DNA of 19,629 bases, taken from assembly GCA_027596195.1 (NCBI GenBank), contig JADGJG010000446.1, forward strand, positions 1-19,629, in the 5' to 3' direction. The notes under the pieces are model-generated. The model saw only the letters and a program-made list of their open reading frames with translations. It ran no database searches and was not told where the DNA came from. This DNA is from Podochytrium sp. JEL0797 (lineage: Eukaryota; Chytridiomycota; Chytridiomycetes; Chytridiales; Chytriomycetaceae). Positions 1 through 9,692 of the stretch are shown here, one piece after another. Position numbers and translations under genes: made by a program. Positions within the stretch are counted from its first letter, which is position 1; each line of letters starts with the position of its first letter.

Positions 1-286
1 TGTAGTTCAGCATCTTGGCGGAGATCTTGTAAGCCCTGAAGCGCTTCTTGTTGTCGAGCATTGGCACGCCAGAGTCCATAAGCTCCCCAATCTTGTTCAT
101 TTCGTCCTTCCAGGCGGGGAACGTGGTAAGACATTGCGTGGTAACCTCCAGACATGTGCAAGACTCGGTGCCGGTGCTGTGGGCGTGCGCAATGGGCTGG
201 TGAACTTCAGTGCAGTATTGCATCGGTTGTTTCCGATTTTTGTCAAATTTTCGGGCTCCCCTTAACACACCGACCCACTCAATGGG
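1..286 (-). CDS. Partial unidentified reading frame running off the left edge
   Basis: The minus strand is open from just after a TAA at 287-289 to the window edge. The first ATG is at 223-221, giving at least 74 codons beginning MQYCTEVHQP and ending at the edge with KISAKMLNY. The composition is protein-like, with mixed charge and aromatics such as FPAWKDEMNKIGEL, and the frame has no stops over 95 codons. The sequence just upstream of codon TGG at 277 (TTTTAACCCATTGAG) could be a branch point and splice acceptor, so this may be an internal exon rather than a start. I do not recognise a domain. It lies directly downstream of a copia fragment on the same strand but does not look like copia reverse transcriptase. 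It may be a host gene fragment or another element. Confidence 0.35.
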
Positions 287-311
287 TTAAAATTGGGGAC
301 TTTGTCATGAA

Positions 312-915
312 TCAATTCATAAGTTGTCTCACATGATCCGGATGTACATGATATTCTGCCAATTTTACGTAATAATCAATCGCAAAATTGAGCATTCTGT
401 TTGGATGGCCAGCCGTCGCCAACATCAAATGTGCCCTGGTTCGTATAAGACCTGATGTGCATTCTACCAAGCTGTTTAAAGCCTGTGTATACACCGGCGA
501 TTTTTCGAGTAAAATTGAAGGACTCTCCATGCGGCGAAATTCTTTGAACTTCGTCGAATGTAACTCACCACCATCACCTTGGATATACATGATGCGTTTT
601 TGATGCTCCGCCATAATTCGCTGGCAAAATGCAATCATTTTATCATCGAAATCTTCTTTCGACAACGCAAATGTCACCCAAGTTTTTCGAGTGCGCTTGT
701 CACGAATTACGGATATTCATTTGGCTCCATTCCATAATTTGACAGGTGCTTTGAAAATGTCTTCACCAATAATCCAAAGGAACTCCTTCACGTCATCTGC
801 AATCGCCGACATGTCAGACATTCAGAGTTGTCCTTCGAAAAATCATACGAAATTCCAGCTGCGTCTAGAGTTTTACATACCAAATCGAGGCCTATACAAC
901 TTCATGTGCCACTGA
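312..915 (-). pseudogene. Decayed Ty1/copia pre-integrase and integrase fragment
   Basis: Reading on the minus strand, a degenerate GAG-pre-integrase zinc region comes first: a WH-type motif near 910, then a frame change into LDLVCKTLDAAG, then a C-x2-C pair (ECLTC) near 800. A TGA follows. The integrase core is open from about 725 to 312, apart from an in-frame TGA near 723. It contains DKRTRKTWV, IQGDGGE and SLVE, so the second catalytic aspartate and the glutamate are present with D-x36-E spacing, which is normal for copia integrases. The frame ends at a TGA at 312 with no reverse transcriptase or RNase H beyond it, so the 3' half of the polyprotein is missing. Stops plus a frameshift make this a non-functional relic. 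The family call is firm; the exact element is not identified. Confidence 0.75.
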
Positions 916-1134
916 AGGTACGTTACTCGTTTTGTTGGTCTCTTTTGACGCCCTTTTCGAATTGCATTGACTACCTCCACACTGGTAATATTCGGGTTCA
1001 CTTTCATGTACTATAACCCTCCGATTCGATGCCCAAATTCGATTATTTGTCTATTTTGCTGATATATAAATACATGGCGTCCGTGCTAAATGACACAATA
1101 TTTCCGGTATTTTTCAACAAATGACTAATCGAAA

Positions 1135-1420
1135 TTAGTGCTTCGGGTAATTTCGAACCAGTAAACATCCCTTCTTTTCTTCGACTACCCCAGGGCTTAC
1201 TTCGATTAAACCGACACCCTTGGCTTCAATTGGGATTGCAGATTTGTCATCCGCCAAGACCACATATTCATCGAATACACTTATTAGTGTGTCTCTTTTG
1301 AAATTCTTTTGGTCTGGGAACATGATAACACTGGCACCTGAATCAATCATTCAGGAAGTAGTATTCGCCATTTTGACTCCTGATGCGACAACACCATTTA
1401 TTTTGGAAACTGAATGAATA
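1135..1420 (-). pseudogene. Decayed Ty1/copia aspartic protease fragment
   Basis: The minus-strand frame contains IDSGAS, the active-site D-S/T-G signature of copia-type retropepsins, followed by FPDQKNF, VVLADDKSAI and EAKGVGLIEV. These match the usual order of the family (DSGA, LADG, G.G). Upstream in the same frame, SGVKMANTTS is followed by a TGA exactly where copia proteases usually carry a tryptophan before the IDSGAS motif. The polyprotein is therefore interrupted. The fragment lies in the correct order and orientation upstream of the integrase relic at 312-915, so both probably come from one insertion. No clear gag zinc knuckle or long terminal repeat was found further upstream. Confidence 0.75.
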
Positions 1421-1770
1421 AAGAAATCCAATTCCCCCTCTCTCTCGCAGAGCCCCGCCCTTGCGTTTTTTTGACCCGACAAATGTTGGGTCCACCGAAA
1501 TTGGGAATCGAAACGTGGTCATAACTCCACGGCACCGCAAGTCACCGAGGCGAGCCGTATTGCAATCGAATCATATGCACTGCCGCTATAGCTGGTGAGG
1601 TCGGGAAGGCGTGAAATTAAAAAATGAAGAAGCTGAATTTTCGGTTGCTCTACACACCTAAACGTACCCTATTTTGCGAAATAACCATAATATTGTATTT
1701 TCCTCATATCAAAATGTATAGCAGCAAGTCCATAAAGCCCTCCGCTCTCTCTCTCGAACATTCGCCACCT
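1421..1770. other. Stretch without a supported gene
   Basis: This stretch separates the copia protease relic from the stop codon of the large minus-strand gene. It holds a CT-rich run near 1741-1755 and AT-rich sequence, and presumably includes the 3' untranslated region of the gene ending at 1771. Open frames here are short and show no recognisable domain. Confidence 0.5.
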
Positions 1771-4700
1771 CTAAATTCCCGCCGTTTTCATCTCCACCGA
1801 ATTTACACCCTTGAGTTTGCGCATCTTTGCATGCGTGCTTGGAATCTCTGATGGCTCATTTGGTGTTGAGAACGCCGTGTCCTCTTTCCATTTTCTCTTT
1901 CGTCCACCGTCGTTCGGGCATGGATCATTCCAGTTCAGTTTGAACCGATCTTCCATCGATCTGGAAACATATATTCTAAATGCCTTATAAGATATTTGTT
2001 TGAAAGACAGTTGGATCAAACTTACACCCCCTTGCTGCTCTTGGGCATTGAAAACCCCCGTTCGACTGGCGTGAGGTTGGAAGCGTTCTGACAAAAGAAT
2101 ACTTTTCCAAGAACTTGAACCATCTGCTCTTTGTTGGACTTGTCGTTGTATCCGGTACCAGTAGATCGATCGGCGTTTCGAAAGCTGGCGTGAAACTGAT
2201 TGGGGTCAGAAAAAAGTATTCAAGAGAGAGTAGTACCTGCTCACACGGGTCTGCTGTCGCTCCACGTCCGTTCAAAACACAGGTATTCTTCTGTACTGCC
2301 AAGGCAATAATTTCGTCGTCCTCATCGCCCGAACCAGTGTGACCGCCACTGGGGAAAAATTTGTCATGCTGCATGAGAAACAGACAATCTTCCAGCAGCA
2401 GGTAACTGACACAGGCTCTAAAGACTGCGTAGACAGTAGTTTGTGGAATCCCAAGAAAGTGAGACAAATTCGCTGTCTTGGGATCGCGCATTTGAGGGCC
2501 AAACAAATGAGTGAGATATTGAAGAGCGCTGTTGAGCATTGCTCGACGTTCTCCAGTGCTGTGGTGCCGCTCATCATGTGCACGATAAATCTCGGAGACT
2601 CGAGTGAAGAAAAGGCCCGCCTCCTCGTTAATCAGCTTAATGGCATCCAAGACATCTGGCTCCAAAACGCGTACGGCATCCTTCACATTTTGCGGGTTCC
2701 GGTTGTGGAAGGATGGTGACAAGACGGATGGGTGCGTGTCGGTAAGAGTATGAAGAATCCCAGGTGGAAATCGTCCGGCAACTCCATTGGCCTCTGCGTG
2801 CTTCACAACCAGTTTCACGGCATGCCCGAGATCGTAAAATGTCAAAAACGGCAGAGAAGGATGAATTGGGTGGATTGCTGGGCCGCAAAACGATTCGTTC
2901 AAAGGAACAGTAGATCCAGTGCGCGATTTAGTGTCCGCAAGAGCGCGAATGAGCCGTGAATGATGGATGGCATGAATGACGTCTTTCTTGATTCTTGGGA
3001 GACAGTCAGACATTTTGTGCTCCCTGCTTGTTGGATGGGCGACCGCGTGGAGAGTGAGTTTCTCGACAGCTTCCAGCACAGCCATGAAAATCAAGTGTTG
3101 CTTGGGTGTACTTGGAACATCGGCGGTGTAAAGCAGAGTGCAAGGTAGAAGATATTCCAAGATCACGGAGGCTAGGCCGACCGCGACACTGTCGACGTAG
3201 ACTTGGACTTGATACGTGAACTTCCCGTAGAATGACCCGAGAATCGTCTCCATGCATGAGGTAGAAGCTTGAATCCAAACACAATCAGCAACAACAGCAG
3301 TTCGGAACCCCTGCTCGGACTTTTCCAGTAGATGCTTGGCATCCGCCAAGCGTAATTTCAAGGACTGCACAGCAGCTCTGGCGGCTTTCACGGCGGGAAA
3401 TGCTTGAGGATCGTCACTGTTCGCCGCTCTCCAAGCTGCGGCTGCTCTAGAAGCTTGAGCACAGGTCTCGACATCAACCAGGACAGCGCGATAAGACTTC
3501 TTAAAGTCACGAACTTGATTCCATGTGTTGGTAACGTTGGAACTGACAGATAAACCAGATGACGCGCTGGAGTACTCTTCCAACATCACTCCAAAGATGG
3601 AGTGCTTCAACTCGTCCAACTTCATGGCCTCCAGTATCTCCACTGAGTTGATATCACTTAACAGCGTGGAAGTAGAAGGCATTGGATCCCCTGGATTCCT
3701 TCCAGTCGCCTTGTTGTATACAGCAATAGCCTCATCCAATCCCAGAAGTCTCCCAGTCTCGGGGTCTACTTCGTCAGCGGTACAGACGTGTTCCAACGAT
3801 CGCTTGAAAGCGCGCAAAGCAGCTGAGTTGGGTAGTTGATCCACCTTGGCCCGCGGTAGAGACGACAGAAAACCAGACTTGGAACAGAGAGCAGAGAGAA
3901 TTCCGTGGAGATGAGGAGGCTCGAGAGATGCCACGGCAGACGCGTCAGCAAAATATTGCTGAATGCGAGCTGTAGATATGACCAGAGAGAGCATTCCGGC
4001 CAATGCTTCCGGAGAATCGACCTTCCGCGTGTCATTCTTGAGCTCAGCAACAGTCTGTGCTTCAGTATCGGCAACCAAGGCTCTCCACGACGTAAACACG
4101 TTGTTCTTCTTGAAAGGTTTCTCCAGCACCGTGACACTGCCGCCATCAGAAGAAAGACCCAGAATCATGGGACCAGAAGGGTTGGCCTGGTGTACAGCGT
4201 TCATAGCGTCAAGGAGCGCATCTTGGGTCGATTCCCTAGTCGCGCAAGCCACTGCTGAGCAAGCGAGAGTGTCCGATCGCATGTTCTGAGTGTCGGTCAC
4301 GCAAACTGTTTGGAAGTACGCTGCTGGAGTGATACTGATCGCATGAAGCTCAACTTGGACCCTTGCCGCCACCGACGCCATAGATCCAAGTAGAAGACGA
4401 AACTCCTTGTCCAGATCGGAAGTTTGAACAAACTTGAGAAGGTCACCATCTTGGAGTTTCTGAATGGCCTCATTGAGAAGAAGGAGCAAGGCGCGTAAAA
4501 TCAGCTGAATTTTTCGACCGTCATGGATTTTCGAGTCGATCAATTGGATCTGGCAACGAGAAGCCGTTAAATTCCTGCAATCATGTCTTCTTTGGTACAA
4601 GGTACATACTTGAATCTTTCGAGCTGATTCAATTTGAAGCTGTTGGAAGGTGGCTTGAGGAACATGAGTGCGTTGATTCTCAATTGTTGATCTGACAGAG

Positions 4701-6492
4701 GCAAGCAAGTTGGAGACCTGGTTGCGACGCTTGCCGGCCACTGAAAGTGCTTCAGGAATATCCCTCTCAATGATTTCCACAATGCTTTCACACACATAGG
4801 AAGCACTGTCAGTGTAATGAGAGGTAAAGGAAGTCGCACTCCTGAGGCACCGTCTGAAATCCAATGCATCGGCAACAAGACTCAATAATTCCTATTATTT
4901 CATTGGATATCGTTAATACGAAATATTTATGAGGAAGCAATCAAAGCCAAAACTGGCAGGTACCTTGACCACAGCCTCCATTGATTTTCCGTCAAAGAAA
5001 TCTGGACCACCAATCAACCGCAACGGGTTCCAAGCAACGCCAACAACTCCCTTCACTAGACCAATCGAAATTTCATCAAGGGACGCGACGGCATGCAACG
5101 GTATTTGCTTGTGCGCCATGAACTCTTGACCGTCCTTCAATCGCAATGCAACCACCCCAACTGCTTCGGGATCCATGTAATGGACATTACCATTGGAATG
5201 CGATTTGGCAATCATCTTCTGATTTGCCCGACAGCCTTGAAGGAGGATGTTACCGTCCCACAACTGTGGTGATTGCTTCGGCAAGAGAGACCCCTCTGGC
5301 TTGAGGAATCCATTGCCACGAAAGAGAGCCAGGATGCCCTCTCCTCCCTTGGCATGGGCCAGCGCAAAGAACCGTTTTACATTGTCAGTGTATAAATTTG
5401 CAGCTGCGCGACCCGTAACGTTGCGGAGCCTGTGATTTAACGCGTTCAGTACTTGGCCACTTATAACCACTTATAAACAATTGTCGTTACTGTCAACTCA
5501 CAAGTGCATCTGGAATTGGATAAAGGCCAAGTCGTAAACAAAAGACGGCCCCGTGATCCATGGCTGGGAGAAGGCCCGGACTACCGTGACGAGAAGGTTG
5601 CGGCCCAGGTCGATTTTTTGAGCATACACGGGATACCCGGCGATGATTTGACGGAGTCCGGGATCTTCCAGTAGCTTTTTCACCTTGGCATTTTCGGCCG
5701 TCTTGCTCTTGATGGTTTCGGCCTGTTGGCGACAGGTTTCCAGCAATTCAATCGAGTCGCGTTTGTCCAGTCGACCTCGACTGCTGGCGATATTCTCGAT
5801 GTTGGCCTTGATGGGCCCGAGAGCTTTCTCATATACCAAGACCTTCTTTTCAGCCGCCACAGCTCGCTCTTGCCAGATGGCACCAGTGGAATCACCATCA
5901 AGCATTGGCACCAACGCGAATTCTAAATTGAGTCAGTCTGGAGAACGGTTGAATGTGATAAAAAAGACGAGGTACTCAACTATTCGTTTCTCTTGACTGG
6001 CCAAAGAAATCCAAAACTTGCTGCGAGAAGACCACAACTTCATTCTCTGTGACGCCAGCAAAAAATCGGTTCTCTTTCAGGGGAGTCGCAAATAACGCGC
6101 TCATAATAGGAAGTCTCTTGTCTAAAGCAAAGACGCGCCGGAGACCTTCCAATGTGGCAACAATTCTGTCACGGCCATTCGGGATCCCGCTACTACCTTT
6201 CAGCTCCTCCGGAACAAGAAGCGTGGCAGAGAACACACCGTTCCCATCCATTAAACCATTTGGCATCTTGGAAGTATCAAGCTTGAGCCGCGCATATAGC
6301 GTCGTCAGCAAATAAACTTTCTCGCCACCGAGGCGGCCAGTGGAGCTGATCAAGGAATTAGGTTCGACGTGATGGTAAAAATCCTTATGCTCACGTTATT
6401 GTCGCGATAGGAAACACCTTCATTCCACCAAGGGTGAGCGGCTGGTTGTTGTTGCCACCCAGAAAGTCCGCAGAAAGGGTGCAAGTTGACAT
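1771..6492 (-). CDS. Large seven-exon orphan gene, about 1464 residues
   Basis: Seven exons join in frame: 6492-6395, 6345-5981, 5922-5502, 5459-4964, 4891-2237, 2195-2026 and 1960-1771 (4395 nt, 1464 residues plus stop). The introns are 49, 58, 42, 72, 41 and 65 nt. Most have GTRAG- or GTAC-type donors, YAG or AAG acceptors and CTRAY-like branch points, for example CTGAC in introns 2 and 5 and CTAAT in intron 1. The start is the ATG at 6492-6490, opening MSTCTLSADFLGG. Visible features are a charged, likely coiled-coil stretch at residues about 172-240; a long mostly helical, alanine- and leucine-rich region from exon 5 (residues 461-1345); and a basic RKRKWK cluster at 1422-1427 that could be a nuclear localisation signal. 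I see no signal peptide, membrane segment or known catalytic motif, and I do not recognise the family. Weakest boundaries: intron 2 (donor GTTGAG) and intron 6. Exon 5 alone is open for 885 codons, so coding status is strong even if termini shift. Confidence 0.8.
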
Positions 6493-6827
6493 ATTGGTGA
6501 CACGCAGTATTAATGGCAGTATTCGATTAGATCTTAGATGCTTGGAATCCGAGTCGCGAAGACGTGCAGGAAGACAGGCGAGACAAGAGCGCTGGCCAAT
6601 TCGAACAAATGTGATGGAGATGGCACGTGGTGCAATTTACGGGGACATGCCTGGGACGAGCCAGGCAAATCGACATCATGCTGGGAGACCGGATTGCATC
6701 TGCAGATTGCTTTCGTTTAGAGATTTACATTTTCTCTTCCCCTCAGGAAAGTGTCGATATGTTTGATAGATAATCCTTTTTAGCTTGCTATAAAGCTAGA
6801 CCAGAATTTCTCCGACCGTCCGTACGT
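6493..6827. other. Intergenic region left of the duplicated unit
   Basis: This presumably holds the promoter of the large gene starting at 6492 and the single-copy flank of the 6.4-kb repeat. No TATA box was seen close to that start. A small inverted repeat, TAGCTT/AAGCTA with a 6-nt loop, sits at about 6781-6798. The alternating run CGTACGTACG at 6821-6830 directly abuts the repeat boundary. Open frames here are short and I regard them as spurious. Confidence 0.5.
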
Positions 6828-6904
6828 ACGTGACATTGAAGATCGGAAACCAATTTATTGTGATATCCAAGCAAAGAAAAAGAAATAAGAAAAGAAAAGA
6901 AAAC

Positions 6905-6941
6905 GTATGAGGCGATAAAAAAAATAAAAGTATGAGGCGAT
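6905..6941. repeat. Short direct repeat GTATGAGGCGAT in a purine-rich tract
   Basis: The 12-mer GTATGAGGCGAT occurs at 6905-6916 and 6930-6941, 25 bp apart, separated by an A-rich run. It follows an AAGAAA-rich tract at 6880-6903, just inside the left boundary of the tandem unit. The second unit carries the same pair at 13306-13317 and 13331-13342. Function unknown; it lies downstream of the minus-strand tail exons, probably in 3' untranslated or intergenic sequence. Confidence 0.8.
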
Positions 6942-6962
6942 TGACATCGGTAACCCCCCACA

Positions 6963-7862
6963 TCACATTTCGGCAGGGTCCTCCCAGAGACAATCACATG
7001 GCATGCAATCATTAATTGAGGCCATGCCATAGGAGCGACAAAAATCACAAGGAATGCGATTTTCATCACTCATTAACTGCTTGGCTTCCGTGGTACGAGA
7101 AGCAAATTTTGAAATTGTATGATAATGAACATCACCAATTTGTTGTTGTTCGACGGTATGTTGATGGAAGAAGGGGTGCTCCAATCCTTGAACAAGAGGC
7201 AATTGGAGTTGGTCCCCCATTTCAATGATTGGACTTGGTGAATTCGGCAAAGCGTGTGTGGGAGTAGGTTGAGTCTCATTTTGCCGGATGGGGTGCGAGG
7301 CTATCGAACGGGAGTGTGACTCAGAAATACGTGGGATCCTATTGTGTACCAGGAGCTTCCGATTAGGCACTGATGATCGGAAATATAAGGAGAAGCAAAA
7401 ACATACGTATAGGTGCACTGGAAATAGTAGTACGACAATACTCGTCTTCCATATAAATCCAAATAGCCTGGAATTGGTTCAAGTTCTGGAATCTCCTCAA
7501 AGTCGCTTTCGATGAGGCCTGGCAGCACTACGTCAATGTTGGCGCACTTAAAATCACTGTTGACCGTCGTTCCCGTCAGAGCATTCCCATCTGTCGACGC
7601 AACCCACCCATCTCTGTTAGAGAAAGCGAGAGGTGCTCCTGAAATTAGGTCCTTCGCGTTTGAAGGTTTCATCCTATTGTGTATCAAGAGCATCCGATTA
7701 AATACTGATGATCGGATGACAAGGATAAACAAATATTTGTTTGAAAGTACAAACCAATATTTAATGGCGTACTGGAAACCGTCGATCTCGCCGTCAATGT
7801 CACCGCCATCCGCCGTTCCCGTCGGAGCATTCGCATCTGTGGACGCAACACGAGATTCCATC
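6963..7862 (-). CDS. Tail exons with cysteine motif (alternative 3' end of the 9459 gene, or a separate gene), copy 1
   Basis: Three exons join in frame at 7862-7773, 7673-7419 and 7338-6963, with introns 7772-7674 (99 nt) and 7418-7339 (80 nt). Both introns are phase 2 and both end ACACAATAG|GAT. The tail can be attached to the upstream gene by an intron 7922-7863 (donor GTTAGA, acceptor AATAG), again phase 2; the seven-exon total is then 2037 nt (678 residues). Alternatively it starts at the ATG at 7861 as its own gene (MESRVASTD). Exons 5 and 6 share the motif VASTDxNAxTGT, a sign of internal exon duplication. The last exon is Pro/Gln/His-rich and ends with C-x2-C-x10-C-x2-C (CDFC..CMPC), a possible zinc site. 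Family unknown. The connection to the upstream gene is uncertain because its donor is weak. Confidence 0.55.
7357..7382 (-). other. Intron hairpin, TTCCGAT/ATCGGAA stem, copy 1
   Basis: A 7-bp perfect stem with a 12-nt loop sits inside the intron 7418-7339 of the minus-strand tail exons. In the sense direction it reads TTCCGATCATCAGTGCCTAA and continues TCGGAA. A CTAAT branch-point candidate overlaps the 3' side of loop and stem. Copy 2 carries it at 13758-13783. Confidence 0.8.
7691..7718 (-). other. Intron hairpin, CATCCGAT/ATCGGATG stem, copy 1
   Basis: An 8-bp perfect stem with a 12-nt loop sits inside the intron 7772-7674. The loop starts CATCAGT, as in the neighbouring intron. The outer pair is A:T here but T:A there, a compensatory difference that keeps the stem. 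A TTAAT branch-point candidate overlaps the loop end. Copy 2 carries it at 14092-14119. Confidence 0.8.
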
Positions 7863-7879
7863 CTATTTTGGATTAATTT

Positions 7880-9459
7880 TTAGCCACACACACGGAAAAG
7901 TTTTAGAGCACCCAGTTCTAACATGTCGTCGTCGTCGCTTAAGAGGCCCGGCATCTCGCTGTCCGTGTCTGAACGTGCACCGCCAGAGACGGTTTCACCA
8001 TCAGGAAGCTCGATATAGTCGGCGTCGCAGTCACCTGGATGATCCGGGAGCCCGCATACTCTGCAATTAGGATCCTCAGCCGGGTAATCCATTTTTTCAT
8101 ATCCGAGGTCGTCCATAGGGGGATCGGGAAAAACGACAGAATTGGGATTCCAAGAGTCAACATCGGCATTCCTAGTCATTTATTGATGTTGTTTAAAACC
8201 AAAAATATCATCTCCTCTCCTAAACCACGCCTGGCGCCCGCTGCCCCCAAATATATTCCATGGAAAACTTACTTAGGAAAATCATTCAACACAGAGACCA
8301 CCTTGTTTGTCTTCTCAAACACCACGATGTCCTTCGTGTTTGGTTGGCCACGTTTGAAGAGTACGAAAAAGTGAGGCGCCAACGTTACGGAGGTGACAAC
8401 CACATTGTCATTTTTGGTCGTGTCCATCTTAAACATGGTGGACATATAACCCAAATCACCAGGTCTGAGAATCGCGTCGTCTCCAACAAGCAGAATGTTG
8501 CGGTCAAGGTTGACGGGGTCAAACTCGTTCGTGGTGCAATCATACATTCGGATGATGGGCTTGCTCGACGTAGGCGACTCGTAGTGAATTTCTCTGAACG
8601 GTGGGGGTGGGGGAAGGCCACGTTGAGACCCGTACGCGGAGCGAGAAGGAGTTCCACAGTTCGCAGAGCGGGAAGGAGTTCCGATGGACGAACGCGTCGA
8701 AGTGCGGCGTGTTGATTCGTCCATGCGCTTGCGCTTCGACGAAGGGGTGGAGACTTCATCAGATTCGTCAGCGTCAGGTCTTTCAGCAGCTGTTATTTCG
8801 GAGGTCTTTTTAATTCAGATATAAATAAATTCAAATTGTGAACATACCGAAAGTTCTGCCAAACTTCAACCAAACGAGGTCCGCATCTTCTTCACCACCA
8901 ACACCGCAACCAAACTTGTTGAACACCAAAATGGACCCTGCTGGTGACACAGACGCCAACCCGTGCGCAAGTTCCGTCGCATCTCTGTGTCTCATCAAGG
9001 ACACAGCCGCGATGTTGATCACCTGGAATGGATTCCCGTCCGAGTTGACTTTTGTCTGAGCTCCGTAGAACTCAGTAGTGATGGAGACGGGAATGAAGAT
9101 GGCCGTTGGGGTTTGGATGATCCCGTCTCCACTTTCACGTGGGTGATTGTGCTTCAAGAAGTATCCACCTGTTTGATCGCACAGTATTAGAAGTCCGAGC
9201 AACAACTTTTGATCGGATATAAAAACAAACCTGGAAAGTAGGAGACCGAGAATTCCTTTGCATGGTTGCGAATCATGTTGGGAGAGAAACCGTTCTGGCT
9301 ATGACCGTTGCATTTGGCAAGAGCGTCAGTGAAAGTGGCCATATTCTTCGGCTGCTGCGTGTCCCACGAGAGGTAATTGTTAGACGGCGAGAGCCCATCC
9401 ACGACCGAGATCGCGTGCATTGGAGGTTTGGCAGGCTGGTAGTCGAAAGAATTGAGCAT
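7880..9459 (-). CDS. Four-exon gene with zinc-knuckle-like motif and basic/SR-rich linker, copy 1
   Basis: Exons 9459-9231, 9168-8848, 8789-8273 and 8171-7880 join in frame (1359 nt, 452 residues plus stop). The introns are 62, 58 and 101 nt; the first carries a WTCCGATCA hairpin. The start ATG at 9459 lies 38 nt below a clear TATA box. Order of features: a beta-rich N-terminal region; a KRKR basic cluster at about residues 202-205, a likely nuclear signal; a duplicated GTPSRSA motif at 220-235; a PPPPP run at 243-247; a second folded-looking region in exon 3; CRVCGLPDHPGDC at 392-404, which is C-x2-C-x4-H-x3-C and thus one residue short of a classical CCHC knuckle; and an acidic end (SDDDDM). 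Splicing out 7922-7863 would replace the last 14 residues with a 240-residue tail (see 6963-7862). I do not recognise the family. A nucleic-acid-binding nuclear protein is an inference. The intron 8847-8790 acceptor was chosen because it alone kept frame. Confidence 0.72.
9194..9217 (-). other. Intron hairpin, TCCGA/TCGGA stem, copy 1
   Basis: A 5-bp stem with a 14-nt loop lies in the first intron (9230-9169) of the minus-strand gene. The sense strand reads ATCCGATCA, then ten bases, then GCTCGGA. That is the same layout as the intron hairpin of the divergent plus-strand gene. A CTAAT branch candidate follows the hairpin. Copy 2 carries it at 15595-15618. Confidence 0.65.
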
Positions 9460-9496
9460 TTGTCTTTTGATGAAACAGAAAGAGGGAAAGCGCTGC

Positions 9497-9506
9497 CTTT
9501 ATATAC
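9497..9506 (-). promoter_or_regulatory. TATA box of the minus-strand gene, copy 1
   Basis: The minus strand reads GTATATAAAG here, 37 bp from the ATG at 9459, which implies a very short leader. It is the best TATA match near any start in the window. Copy 2 has it at 15898-15907. Confidence 0.7.
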
Positions 9507-9537
9507 TTTTGAGGGTTAAAACAATTTTTTTGTACCG

Positions 9538-9545
9538 TCACGTGA
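9538..9545. promoter_or_regulatory. TCACGTGA palindrome (E-box type), copy 1
   Basis: This 8-bp perfect palindrome with a CACGTG core lies about 32 bp upstream of the TATA box of the minus-strand gene. CACGTG is the classical site of bHLH-type factors; use here is inferred. Copy 2 has it at 15939-15946. Confidence 0.55.
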
Positions 9546-9692
9546 TCTCACAAGCCGAGAGCCTCCCGTTCCCTTGGCTGCACGAGAGAGGCTGTCTCTT
9601 CTTCCCTGTGAATACAATGATATTTCGTGAGCTTTGTTGCGGCACAGGCTACCCAGTAAGCCTGATATCTCATCAGGTACTCTTCACAACAG

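Noticed and set aside
6839..6848. ATCGGAA at the left end of the unit as another family hairpin
   Set aside because: No matching TTCCGAT half was found at the proper distance, and it is not in a predicted intron.
8260..8715. Plus-strand 151-codon frame rich in Arg
   Set aside because: Antisense of exon 3 of the minus-strand gene, whose frame connects to neighbours through good splice sites.
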